Shown here: in pieces, positions 34,490 to 44,427 of the stretch
How the letters are laid out: each line of letters starts with the position of its first letter
Position numbering within the stretch: the stretch's first letter is position 1
Source of the DNA: Bretschneidera sinensis
Taxonomy: Eukaryota > Streptophyta > Magnoliopsida > Brassicales > Akaniaceae
DNA: 64,000 nucleotides
Assembly: GCA_023935145.1 (NCBI GenBank)
Contig: CM043700.1
Span: 62,335,620-62,399,619, forward strand
Reading direction: 5' to 3'
Position numbers and translations under genes: made by a program
Notes under the pieces: model-generated
The model's database searches: none
What the model saw: the letters and a program-made list of their open reading frames with translations, nothing else
What the model was told of the DNA's origin: nothing

Positions 34490-36290
34490 ATCCTACCCCG
34501 AGGCGGCAAGCTCAAGAGCTGAGAAGTCAATTGAAGGGTAAAGTACCTCGGCCTTCCTCTTAGCTTCCAAGAACCCCTCGAGGTACTGGAGCCTAGCCTC
34601 CTCCTCCACAGCCTCTTGAAAGGAAGAGAAGTTTTTAAAGTCGGCTATAGCCTCCTCCACAGCCCTTTGATGGCCTCCTCCATCTCCCACCTTAGGTTTG
34701 TTCGAAGGCCTTAGCAGTATCCTTCTCATTGAGCATTGTCTCCCTTTCCTCCATAGCCTCAGGCCTGACCCAGTCAGCTTCCTCTTTGCTCAGAAGAGCT
34801 TCTTCTAGGGAGCCCTAAGTTGCTGGATAAGCACACAGCTGTCATCCAGCTTTCGTTAGCATTGGGTTAGCTTATCGCTCATGTCTAAGCAATGGTGCGA
34901 CAACATCTCGTTCACCACAATCGACTAAAGTGAAAACAGTGGAATAAGTTAAGTTACTGAAAAGCAAAAAAAAAACAATTTAAAGAAAAAGTTAAGTTAG
35001 AAACACTCACCTGGAGGCCAAGACATCGGCCACAAAGTAAAGGCTCTTAATGGACTTTCTCTAGAGCTCGATCACATCGCGCGAAGCGATGCCCAGAGTG
35101 AGGTGCTCTCGAGCAACCCTGGCATGAACGAATATGGAGTCATCCGTTTTTATGCTCCAGTTGGGCATAAAGACCCCAGCCTCTAAAAAGGCCCCTTGGG
35201 ATGAGGACGAGGGGCGTGGGCGCTCAGACAGAGGTGTAGGAAAAATATCTGTCGGCTCAAAAGAGGGCTTGAAAGGGCTCAATGTCTCCATATCAATAAG
35301 AAAATGAGAGGGATCCCGCAGTCGCTTCTTCGACTCTTTGGCCTGAGCAGGCTGTTTGCCAGCTTGAGCAGCCTTTTTCCTCTCCAGGGCCATCTTCTTC
35401 GCCCATTCCCTAGCCTTGGCCACAGTTTCTATTTTTACTAAGTAAAAAACACAAGTGTAAACAACAATAAGAAAATAAGTTATTAAAGGATTTTCAAGTA
35501 TATACCACTCTCCAAAGTTCCTTTAAGACACCGAGGGCAGAGGCCGTGCTTGGCTAACTCCTCATTGTCATATAAGACAGCAATGTCAATGGGCGCGGCC
35601 ACCATAGCTTTCAGCATTTCTTGCTCGTAGTGCAGGAGGTATGGTTTCTTACACTTCCCAACGCACTTCAGACTGCAATTTAGTGGAACCCCGAAACTCT
35701 TCTCACTCCGGACGTAGAAGAACATCTTCTTCCACTACTTCATGGACGTGGGTTTTTTCTTTATCAACCCTTCCTAGCCTTAGAATTAATTACTACCCAA
35801 CCATGATGACCGTGCTTGCTGATCTAGAAATGAGCTTTGAAAACGTTGATGTTCATTAGCCCCATCAGATCCGTGCAGATGCATATGAACGCCGTGATCA
35901 AACACATGGAGTTGGGCACCAATTGACACAATGCAATGTAAAAATACCTCATAACTGAGCAGAATAAAAGATGATGAGAGAACTTGAGCCAGGCTTTCAG
36001 GTGTTGAGCATATACGTATATCTCAAAGGGTTTTTGGCTCGAGTTGGCATCGCAAGCCCTCTCCCTTACACCAACATTCCTTAAACCATACTCCTCGTCA
36101 ATCCAGAATACACACTTGATGACTTCGAGCTCCCCGATCACAAGCTTATTAGGCATAAAATTCGCCCCCACACCTCGATCCTCTTTCACACGACCAAGAG
36201 ATCTCAAACTCCAAGAAGACTCTAAAGGCTCTCAAACTCTGGCTGATTCCGTGGGCTCTCAAAATTTTCTGTTTGAATGCAAATGAAGTG
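34490..36290 (-). pseudogene. Element J antisense ORF, gypsy-type transposon protein, with introns
   Basis: Minus-strand pieces in order: 36207-35824 (first in-frame ATG at 36156; phrases PFEIYVYAQHLKAWLKF and ALCQLVPNSMCLITAFICIC), 35725-35506 (KMFFYVRSEKSFGVPLN region), 35437-35011 (MALERKKAAQAGKQ, basic, low complexity) and 34923-34493 (FSSFQEAVEEEARLQYLEGF ... YPSIDFS). Two gaps look like introns: 35438-35505 and 34924-35010, each with GT at the donor and AG at the acceptor on this strand, AT-rich, and joining in frame at the first. The domain resembles the plant 'putative gypsy type transposon' family. Frame lesions between 35824 and 35725 make it a pseudogene. Role unknown. Confidence 0.6.
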
Positions 36291-36317
36291 AGTTGAAGAA
36301 ATGAGAGAAAACTCCTC

Positions 36318-36327
36318 TCTTATATAG
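36318..36327 (-). promoter_or_regulatory. TATA box of the antisense ORF
   Basis: CTATATAAGA on the minus strand, about 160 bases before the first in-frame ATG (36156). A start near 36290 fits the usual spacing. Confidence 0.5.
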
Positions 36328-36486
36328 AATCCCAAGTGTGGTTAACGAGGAAAATTAACTCCACCCCAGCTGTAGAGACACAACGTTTAGAATAATCAAG
36401 GTACCATTACATTCCCCAAAATAGCTGAAGGCGTACTATCAAGGGCATGCACCGCCTTTACACTCCCCAAAATGACAACGCACACT

Positions 36487-36625
36487 TCAAAATTTAATGT
36501 CTCCACATAATATTCTAGAATAACCCAACACTTCAGCATTTAATACCTCCACAGAATATTCTAGAGCGGCCCAACGCTCCAGTATTTAATGCCTCTATAG
36601 AGAATTCTGAAATAGCCCAAAGGCT
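36487..36625. repeat. 46-bp tandem repeat, three copies
   Basis: Units resemble ATTTAATGCCTCCACAGAAT followed by ATTCTAGARYRGCCCAACRC. They lie just upstream of the antisense TATA box. Confidence 0.7.
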
Positions 36626-36755
36626 TTTTTATGGGCCCAAAGGCAAAAGAAATTGTCCAAAGGCCCCCAATAGGCCCAAAGCAAATGAATCTCCTATGAG
36701 CCCAAGAGAAAGGAAGACAGCCCAAAAAACTACGTAGGCCCACTCATCGTCAAAG

Positions 36756-37450
36756 ATCTCCAAGGCCGAGCATTTTAACTGATGATCGCATGCTCGGTCC
36801 CATGTCTCCAAGGCTGAGCATTTTGACTAAGCTTCATATGTTCGATCCCACGTCTCCAACACCGAGCATTTTGACTAAGCTTTATATGCTCGGTCCCATG
36901 TCTCCAAGGCCGAGCACTTTGACTAAGCTCATATGCTCGGTGCCATGTTTCCAAGGCCGAGAATTTTGACTAAGCTTCATATGCTCGGTCCCATGTCTCC
37001 AAGACCGAGCATTTTGATTGCTGCTCATATACTCGTTCCCATGTCTCCAACGCCAAGCATTTTGACTAAGCTTCATATGCTCGATCCCATATCTCCAAGG
37101 CCGAGAATTTTGGCTGCTACTCATATACTCGATCCCACGTCTCCAAGGCCGAGTATTTTGACCAAGCTTCATATGTTCGGTCCCATGTCTCTAAGGCCAA
37201 GCATTTTAACAAAGCTTCATATGCTCGGTCTCAGGTTTCACAGGCTGAGCATTTTGATTGAGCTTTATATGATCGGTCCTATGTCTCCAAGGCCGAGCAT
37301 TTTGACTAAGCTTCATATGCTCGGTCCCAAGTCTCACAAACCGAGCATTTTAACTGATGATCACATACTCGATCCCATATCTCCAAGGTCGAGCATTTTG
37401 ATCGGGCCTCATATGCTCGGTTCTAGGTCTCATAGGCCAAAACACGCAAC
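36756..37450. repeat. 48-bp minisatellite, about 14 copies
   Basis: Units read CTCCAAGGCCGAGCATTTTG then ACTAAGCTTCATATGCTCGG and TCCCATGT, with nearly constant length. Because 48 is a multiple of three, frames stay open on both strands (plus 36933-37490, minus 37172-36882), giving 16-residue repeats without any sign of selection for a protein. Some units carry the variant TGCTGCTCATATAC in the centre. Confidence 0.92.
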
Positions 37451-37498
37451 CAACGGCACAAAGCTCCATTATACTTCCTCAAGCACATAAATATACTT

Positions 37499-37512
37499 AA
37501 GGAAGTGGGGGG
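37499..37512 (+). promoter_or_regulatory. Element J polypurine tract
   Basis: AAGGAAGTGGGGGG, seven bases before the TG that starts the 3' LTR; typical plus-strand primer of gypsy elements. Confidence 0.8.
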
Positions 37513-37519
37513 CCTCTAG

Positions 37520-38030
37520 TGTAGTAGATAATTCACTCTCCAATAGCTTGATGACACGTGGATAACTCCCCCTCCAATGACCGGATGATACATGGTTGCA
37601 TCAATAACGGGCACGTAGCAGAGCAGATGACGAAGCCGTAATCATTCATAGACTTCTCACACGCAAAGATGGAAGCAAGATTTCAGGGACTGTGTCATCC
37701 CTGAACACATAACAAAACCTCTCGAAAGAAAAGCAGGATCTCAGGGATCGCGTCGTCCTGAGTACGTGATGAACTTGCTACCTGAACCACTATAAAAGTC
37801 CAAAGTATGCAGATCTCAACACAGTTCAAGTTCATTATAAAATAACTATCACCATTAATACTATAATCCTCTCCATTTTCCCAAAACCTTGCATTAACAA
37901 AGGCATCAGAGAGTCTTCGGAGGCACCACCCCCCTTTCCTTCGGTGACTCTTTAGTCCGTCACTCTTTCTCTACACAGGCCTTGGAATTCCAAACCTCCA
38001 GCTCAGCAACAGATTTTCAGCATAAACAAT
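37520..38030 (+). repeat. Element J 3' LTR (right end approximate)
   Basis: Starts TGTAGTAGATAATTCAC. TATA box TATAAAAG at 37791-37798. Leader phrase AAGGCATCAGAGAGTC near 37901. The right end should be a CA near 38022-38040, but the 5' LTR is missing, so it cannot be fixed by alignment. Confidence 0.7.
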
Positions 38031-38394
38031 AAGCATAGACATAATTCCCTTTGGGCCAACGGAGGCCATCCCCTGGCTTTCCAATTCTTTTAGTTAGTTT
38101 TTTTTTCTTTAAGAATGTTGTATAATTTAAGTTCAGTCATCTAATATTATTTTACATTTATTTAATACTTTAGTCTAATATCAAAGTATTTATTCCATAT
38201 TTTCACACATTATACTTTATAAACATCAAGATATATATTAAGAATATCTTATAATTACTTAAAAATTAACATTAAAATGTTTTCAAATATATTTTTAATT
38301 TCATAAAATAATCAATTGCATTATTGTTATTGCTAACATTTATGCATAAGATATCATTGATAAACTTAGCATTTTACGTTCATAAAATTATCAA
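38031..38394. other. AT-rich sequence without recognisable features
   Basis: Roughly three quarters A and T, no open frame or repeat that I can support. Confidence 0.5.
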
Positions 38395-38785
38395 AGTTTA
38401 AATTTTTTGCTTAATTACAAAAAATTGTCATGTGGTTTACTGTATCTTCAAAAAAAATACCCCGAGATTGTTATTTGTGACAAAAAATACTCGGAAGTTG
38501 ACTCCATTTTCAAACAATACCTTGAGGTTTTTTGGTGATAAATAATACCCTATGGTATGTTTCTGTTAGCAAAAAATACCTTGTGTCTAATAGAAACATA
38601 CAAGATGGTATTTTTTGCTAATAAAAACATACCACATGGTGTTTTTTGTCACAAAAAAAAATCCTCAGGATATTTTTTGAAAATGGAGTCAACCACAGGA
38701 TACTTTTTACTACAAAAAAAAATCTCGATATCTATTTTGAAAATACAATCAACCACAGGATAATTTTTATATTTAAGCCTAAATG
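38395..38785. repeat. Foldback/MITE-like inverted repeat
   Basis: Two arms of about 190 bp pair imperfectly around 38590. TTAATTACAAAAAATTGTCA with TGTGGTTTA on the left answers AACCACAGGATAATTTTTAT on the right, and GTTGACTCCATTTTCAAA answers TTTGAAAATGGAGTCAAC. No transposase frame. Inside each arm, short ACAAAAAATACY units repeat. No target duplication could be defined. Confidence 0.7.
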
Positions 38786-38897
38786 TTTATGTCACCGTAA
38801 GTCCTAACTTCACGCATTTGACATAACTAATTAAGCAAAAAAAAAAAACCGAAAGGTTATAGCCAAAGTAATAGCCACCTCTTAGTTTTTACCTTTT

Positions 38898-39251
38898 GGA
38901 TGATTAACACTGAGCTCTCAAACCAACTTTGTACACTACTCTTGATCATTATCATCGCTCATAAGAAAAAGATTATCATAAACATGCATGTATGAATCCA
39001 AGGTACAAACATTATCTGCAGATAGAGGCACATGAAGCACAACATAGAGCATGAGTAGTCCATTTTTTGGAGATGGATGATTAACACTGAGCTCTCAAAC
39101 CAACTTTGTACACTACTCTTGATCATTATCATCGCTCATAAGAAAAAGATTATCATAAACATGCATGCATGAATCCAAGGTACAAACATTCTCTGCAGAT
39201 AGAGGCACATGAAGCACAGCATAGAGCATGAGTAGTCCATTTTTTGGAGAA
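38898..39251. repeat. 177-bp tandem duplication
   Basis: GGATGATTAACACTGAGCTC starts at 38898 and again at 39075. The copies differ at only a handful of bases (for example ATGTATGAA/ATGCATGAA), so the duplication is recent. Confidence 0.92.
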
Positions 39252-39488
39252 TTTGTCGGGCGGTCCATGGATCACCATTTACTTAGAAAGTAGTGCATGT
39301 TTCAAAGTTTCACCATCCATTTACCCAAGCATGTAAGGATGACCAACTTTTTTCATCATTGAATTTTCAGGTGGTTTTTTTCTTTTTCTTTTTTATATCA
39401 TGAGATGAATAACAACAATTCCCAATCGAAAGTTATCATAGAAGGAAACCACAAAATTTATCAAGCAAATCCAACTCAAATACCCTGA

Positions 39489-39722
39489 TCATTTTATCTC
39501 CATATGGTTGAAGCCAAGTTTCTTTGAAACTCTCATTTCCACAATCTCATTCATCACTGCTTCAACACCGTTCCATCTCTCAGCCTCTGAATAAATATTA
39601 GATAGCAAAATATAATCCCCATCAATAAAAGGCTTGGACTTGGGGAGCTGCTGGAAGGATTTTTCTGCCAACTCCACATTGTCATGTACCTTACAAGAAA
39701 CCAACAGTGTTCTCCATATAAC
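39489..39722 (-). pseudogene. PPR protein gene, C-terminal (E-domain) fragment
   Basis: Minus-strand reading VIWRTLLVSCKVHDNVELAE then DGDYILLSNIYSEAERWN and MRVSKKLGFNHMEIK is the end of a plant PLS-class pentatricopeptide protein, the E domain that follows the last repeats. These proteins bind organellar RNA and act in editing or processing in mitochondria or plastids. The 5' side is cut at 39722 by the TRIM. About 30 more bases of the gene are seen at 40409-40440 and then a copia fragment starts. The matching N-terminal part may be the one at 44190-44238/50865-51250. Confidence 0.8.
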
Positions 39723-40408
39723 TATTAGGAATATTTATATGTGAGTAAGAGGAGATGTGGAGATAAATCCCACATCGGATTGAAATTAGAAACAATAGTG
39801 ACTTATATATATGGTTTGGGCCCAAGACTCATGAGCTTAAGCTTTTGAATCATATTAGTGCTCATACATGTATATCAAGCCGTAAACAAGTGGTATTAGA
39901 GCCAATGGTTCAAGTTTGGGCAAAGTGATCATGGGCAATTGTTAACTCCCACAATGTTAACCCATGGTTGAGTCTCTAAATCCCACGGATGGTGACCCCG
40001 TGGAAGATGGAGTGGTAGATTCCACAGATGACAAGCTTCAGTGGAAGAATATACTCCGATGGTGTTTCAAAGTGGGCTTCTTGTGGTTCGTGTGACACTT
40101 GATAATAATGTAAATGACTAGATTCTTGAAAGACTCACACGGAAGGGGGAAATTGTTGGGAATATTCACGTGTGAGTAAGAAGAGATGTGGAAGATCAAT
40201 CCTACATCAGAATTTGAAAGACTCATTTGGAAGAGGGAAATTGTTGGGAATATTCACGTGTGAGTAAGAGGAGCTGTGGAAGATCAATCCCACATCAGAA
40301 TGAAATTAGAAACAAGAGTGACTTACATACATAGTTTGGGCCCAAGACTCATTAGCTTAAGCTTTTGAGTCATATTAGTGCTTATCCATATATATCAAGC
40401 CACAAATA
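39723..40408 (+). mobile_element. TRIM retrotransposon in the PPR gene
   Basis: 686 bp, LTRs of about 166 bp at 39723-39888 and 40242-40408 (TGTTGGGAATATTCACGTGT ... TATATCAAGCC), primer site TGGTATTAGAGCC at 39891-39903, no coding region. Target duplication ATAAC (39718-39722) and AGAAC (40409-40413), one change. Just before the 3' LTR an 88-bp unit holding the polypurine tract (GGAAGGGGGAAAT) and the first 60 bases of the LTR is repeated (40126-40213 and from 40214). The flanks joined at one duplication give the PPR phrase QFVIWRTLL, supporting the boundaries. Confidence 0.88.
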
Positions 40409-40440
40409 AGAACAAATTGTTAGGTTAAAGGGGATAAGGC

Positions 40441-41951
40441 TGTAAGAAAAAAATAAAGACAAGCAAATTTATGGACTTTTTGCAAATAGAATAAATAAGA
40501 AACAAGCCAAAAATATTTTAGTGGAAGAGAACTCAGTGAAAGAACTAAATTGCTACTTTTTTATTGATATTCACATAATACAAGAGGCCTATATATAGGC
40601 TTACAGCTTAACTGAAATCCTAAAAGTTCTCCTTGTGGATGAGAACAATCTACTCATTATGACAAGCTTGTGAATTAACCAAAGCATACGCAATACACCC
40701 AAAAAAATAAAAATAAATGGCTTATCCAAGGCTTCTTACCCTTTCTAGCTTCATATGGTGTTTGATTGAGAATAGCCTTGGCAAGAGAAATATTCAATAA
40801 GTAGACAGTGATGGCAACTGCTTCTGCCCAAAAGTGACCAGGAATGTCTTTTGTCTTTAGTAAACTTCTAGCCATCTCAACAACAGTTCGATTCTTCCGT
40901 TCAGCCACACCATTTTGCTCTAATGTGTGAGGAGCAGTAAGTTCCCTACGAATACCAATTTCCTCACAAAAAATATTAAATTCACCAGATAAAAATTCAT
41001 CACCCCTATCAGTTCGAAGTGTCTTTATATGCCTCTCACTTTATGTCTCAACAAAGACTTTGAATTTTCTGAAGTTTTCAAAGGTTTGTGACTTGTATTT
41101 CAGAAAATGCACCCTACTCATACGGCTGTAATCATCTGTGAATAAAAGAAAATACTGACATTCACCAAATGATGTAGTTTTCATAGGCCCACACAAACCA
41201 GCATGAATTAATTCATGACAATTAGAAGCCCTCCAAGCCTTTCCAACAAGAAAAAGGTTGTATAGTCTGCTTTCCATATACACAGCCTTCACATAAATCA
41301 TCTAGAGAATTAATTTTAGGTAGCCCAAGAACCATACCTCTCTAACTTAACAGCTTCAAGTCTTTGATATTTAGATTCATGTACCACAGATGCCACAATT
41401 TTGATTCACTCTTCTCACTAACAACAAGAGCTTGGTTTCCAACTCTTGAAACCTGAAGAGGAAACATTTTATTTTCTATCATACGAACATTTACAATTGT
41501 CTGGCTTAATTTTTACTCTTTAATTACACATGAACCATCATCAAATAAAATTGAATATCCACCAGTCATTAATTGCCTAACACTTAACAGATTGTATGCC
41601 TTGGTGCTCAACCCCACAATCTTTATAATAACCACAAAATCAAAAGCTTCATTAAGTAAAGGATAAAAACAATTGTTTTACTCCTAATAGAGAAAAAAAA
41701 GAATTAGATTATATAAACAACACAAACACACACATATACATAATTAGATATATGTATATGTATGCATATAGAGAGAGGAAGATCAATGGACACCAGGTAA
41801 AAGAATTAAGAGTATCCATTTGTTTTGATTCATCTTTTATTGAAAATTAATTGTTGGATAGTGTAGTAACTATATAGAAGTTATGAAGTGGTACGAGATT
41901 ATCACTTTTACACATGGTGTCAAATTATCTGTCTATATAGCTCTGATACAA
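40441..41951 (-). mobile_element. Copia fragment F, lacking reverse transcriptase
   Basis: Coding minus strand. From the right: a primer-like sequence TTGTATCAGAGC at 41940-41951, a leader, a pre-integrase region (AYNLLSVRQLMTGGYSILFD near 41530-41610), integrase pieces, then directly a 3' LTR-like end (TATA box CTATATATAGGC near 40595, left edge TG at 40441). No reverse transcriptase or RNase H and no right LTR. It abuts MATE exon sequence at about 41951. Confidence 0.7.
40675..41301 (-). pseudogene. Copia fragment F integrase remnant
   Basis: 41301-41041 reads ELIHAGLCGPMKTTSFGECQ and FLLFTDDYSRMSRVHFLKYK. 40908-40675 reads MAERKNRTVVEMARSLLKTK, FWAEAVAITVYLLN and TPYEARKGKKPWISHL. The first aspartate of the catalytic set has become alanine (IHAG for IHAD/IHTD). 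The middle is broken by stops. Confidence 0.82.
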
Positions 41952-43012
41952 GAATTACCATCACCAATTTGGTGTGAACCATTTTTTCCCTTTCTAACCA
42001 ATGCCTGCTCTTCAGCAAGAAAGGACGTTGTAATGTTGAGCAACGGAACATTAAACAATTTTGACACCAGATTGAATACTGAAACTGATACCCCTACTGC
42101 CGCTAATTCAGCAGATCCTACACAACATAGAAAGGGGAGAGCCAAAAAGAAACGAAAGAAAGAAAAGAAGACTGAATAAGTCCTTTTACTGTTAAACAAA
42201 ATGAAGAAATAAAACCATGGTAAGCTCAAAAGTATCATTTTCAGCTTCACCATCTATGAGTTCAAACAAAACTATAGCTAAACTCAATAGGGAACCCAAG
42301 TTTCAAAAATGATAGCATTATTAAGTTTCAAATCCTACAGTCCATTAATACATCCAAATAAAAATAAATTCTATAATCTACAGTCAAATACTTTAAAAGA
42401 GAATCAGTTCACTAAACAAATTCGAGAATTTTTTTTTACCCAAATGGCCAACAAAGGCTGTATCAACCAGTGACGTAATCAGGTCAGCAGCCAAAGCCAA
42501 CGCAGCAGACAATGCAATCGACAAAATCTCCAGTCCAAGTTCATCAACTTTAAACCCATCTCTGCAAATTCCCCAAGAAAATAAATCAAACATTTCAATG
42601 TATAAATTATATAACATCTCACTAATCCTTTACAATAATAGTAAGATAGTGAACTTTAAGCAGCCAATGAAATGGGAAAACGAATCGAGCAAAGGCAAGC
42701 GGAAGGCGGGTCCGGGTCAGGTATCTCGACCCGGTCACGAGAAATGGATGGCTTAATTTGGGATTGTTGTTGTTGGGATGAATTCTCAAGCGAAGTGGTG
42801 GTATTTGTTGTAAGGTGATGATTTGGATGCGGTTCGAATCCGGACCGAGCAATTAGGGTTTCTTGTAAGTGTTTGTGATTTAGATGATGAATTGGCTTGA
42901 AGAGAATATACACAGAAAGAGAGACTGGAAGCCATCTTTGAATTCTTGTTGAGAGAGAATTGAATCTCCTCGAGAAGATTGGAACCATTTGTTTGCCTTG
43001 TCCAACTCCCAC
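41945..43012 (-). pseudogene. MATE/DTX transporter gene, 5' exons only
   Basis: The minus strand gives a Ser/Pro-rich leader from the ATG at 43012 (plausible plastid transit peptide; 118 open codons to 42656), then an exon at 42561-42440 (RDGFKVDELGLEILSIALSA, DLITSLVDTAFVGHLG) with splice sites TTTGCAG before and GTAAAAA after, an intron, and an exon from 42117 (GSAELAAVGVSVSVFNLVSK, LLNITTSFLAEEQALVRKG) to about 41945. The exons join in phase at a split Gly codon. This is the start of a DTX44/45-like member of the MATE antiporter family, which exports organic compounds across membranes. The dozen helices that should follow are absent; a copia fragment begins instead. The gene is truncated. 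Confidence 0.85.
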
Positions 43013-43722
43013 ACTATCAACTGATTAACGGTTAGATAGCGGGCTCGTGAAAAACATCTTATTACGTGGCGTCCTGTGTTTTGGCCTTCTAATGGGCTAG
43101 GGCCTAAGGATAACTGGATCGTAGCCTGCTTAAATTTTATTGGACCACGTGAACTTTATTTTTCTTCCTTCTTTCGTAAAGAGTCGACCAAGTGAACTTT
43201 CGAAAGGGATACAATTATATTTTCTACTTAAAATTTGATGAAGTCAGTAAAAAAAATTGACTGGGCCACTTTGCATTGTGTATAGGCTTTTTATATATTA
43301 AAAAAAGAAAGTTTTAATATAAGCTTTTTAAAATTTCGTTGCCGTCGCCATCTCCATTTTCTGGCTTGTTATTCAACGTGCTATCATAACAAACTTCATT
43401 CCCATTAGTTGAGGGCAAAACCAATATCGAAATGCATATGAAATCATGATACATGGCCGATTGTTTAATAGTTTATTGTGCAGTTTGAATCAATTAAACA
43501 ATTTAAATATACTTTGTTTATTCTTTACTTCGATTTTGTGATTTATGGTGTGTCACTTTGTTTGTGTCTTGAATAAGAGTATTGAAATCAAGACGATTGT
43601 AAAAAATGTCCTTGGTTCAATGCACCAAATGCAATGAGTTGTTGGATTTTTGTATTTCGTGGATCCTAAACTAAGTGTGACAATGGAAGGACATAAATCT
43701 AATCAGAACATTGAATTGCACG
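43013..43722. other. Sequence upstream of the MATE fragment
   Basis: Noncoding, AT-rich, probably the remains of the MATE promoter region. I see no motif that I can support. Confidence 0.4.
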
Positions 43723-44189
43723 TGTGGGAATTTTAAAAAATGTAAAGATATTGCAAGAATTTAAAGAAATTTAAGTGTTGATGTAGAGAAATTTTCCCCA
43801 ATCAATAACGCAAGAACGTGGCGCCCTTCAAAGCCATTAAGTAATTTCACAAGCCAAACATAATAACCAGTCAAATGGTTACACATGGCAAAAGGCAAAA
43901 TGGTAATCTCGCATCGAAACCCTAACCCACAAGATCTCTAGTTCGATAATTTCACAATCTGCTTGAGGTTTCTTGAAGAAGGTTGCTGTAATTGTAAATA
44001 ACCATTGATTTAGTGCAGAGAGTTCATAAGAACTCACGGGGACGTAGCCTATTGTCGAACCTCGATAACAAATCGCTTGTCTTCTTTTCTTTCTTGCTTT
44101 CGATTGCTGTATTTCTTTCTACAAGTCATTCTAGACTTGGGTGTTTGGAAGATCACAACCTGGGCATCTTGTCAAGGTGATTTCCAACA
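43723..44189 (+). repeat. Tork-type copia LTR fragment, plus orientation
   Basis: The right half (about 43990-44189: TTAGTGCAGAGAGTTC ... GATCACAACCTGGGCATC ... GGTGATTTCCAACA) is the reverse complement of the LTRs at 6762 and 28661, in diverged form. The left edge TGTGGGAATTTT resembles the other LTR end. At 467 bp it is shorter than the 850-bp LTRs. No target duplication is visible, so it may be a truncated or internally deleted solo LTR. Confidence 0.65.
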
Positions 44190-44238
44190 ACAAAATTGTA
44201 GGTAAAATTATCAGACTCAACTTTCATGCATTGCATAC
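44190..44238 (-). pseudogene. PPR gene fragment left of copia E
   Basis: The minus strand encodes CMKVESDNFTY, the 'SDNFTYPFVLKAC'-type phrase that follows the first PPR segment. It belongs with 50865-51250 across element E, with a one-base frame difference at the junction. Confidence 0.65.
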
Positions 44239-44390
44239 TGTAATTGTATATGTAAATAATACCTAGGAACCCTTAACCCTAGGGACAATATTGTAATTAC
44301 TATTGTAAATAACTCTATATATATGAAATCCATATGTTGTTGTCAATTATGTAGTCAGAAATTTCTCAAACCTATTTTTTATTCTCTTCA
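44239..44390 (+). repeat. Element E 5' LTR
   Basis: 152 bp, TGTAATTGTATATGTAAATA to ATTCTCTTCA. TATA box CTATATATAT at about 44315-44324. Matches 50715-50864 with about 15% differences including small indels. Confidence 0.88.
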
Positions 44391-44427
44391 TAGTATCAGA
44401 GCTGTGAGATCTACAAACCCTAAAGTC

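Larger units (their letters stand above)
32300..38030 (+). mobile_element. Ty3/gypsy Tat-like element J, 5'-truncated, with antisense ORF
   Basis: Plus-strand RNase H and integrase (32300-34080), a minus-strand ORF region (34490-36290), tandem repeats (36487-37450), polypurine tract AAGGAAGTGGGGGG at 37499-37512 and an LTR from 37520. 5' LTR, gag, protease and reverse transcriptase are absent. Antisense ORFs between integrase and 3' LTR are known in some plant Tat-lineage elements, and the LTR phrase AAGGCATCAGAGAGTC with a nearby TATA box is of the usual Tat kind. The right end is uncertain by about 20 bases. Confidence 0.75.

Noticed and set aside
36756..37450. CRISPR-like array
   Set aside because: Units are contiguous without spacers, and the context is a plant retrotransposon.
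36933..37490. 185-codon plus-strand ORF and a minus-strand ORF across the minisatellite
   Set aside because: The frames stay open only because the 48-bp unit is divisible by three and lacks stops; no start context or domain supports a protein.
35641..37490. Plus-strand ORFs overlapping the antisense region of element J
   Set aside because: They are shadows of the minus-strand frame and of the tandem repeats; they lack family motifs.
41945..43012. Functional MATE transporter gene
   Set aside because: Only the leader and two exons are present; most transmembrane helices are missing and a copia fragment follows.
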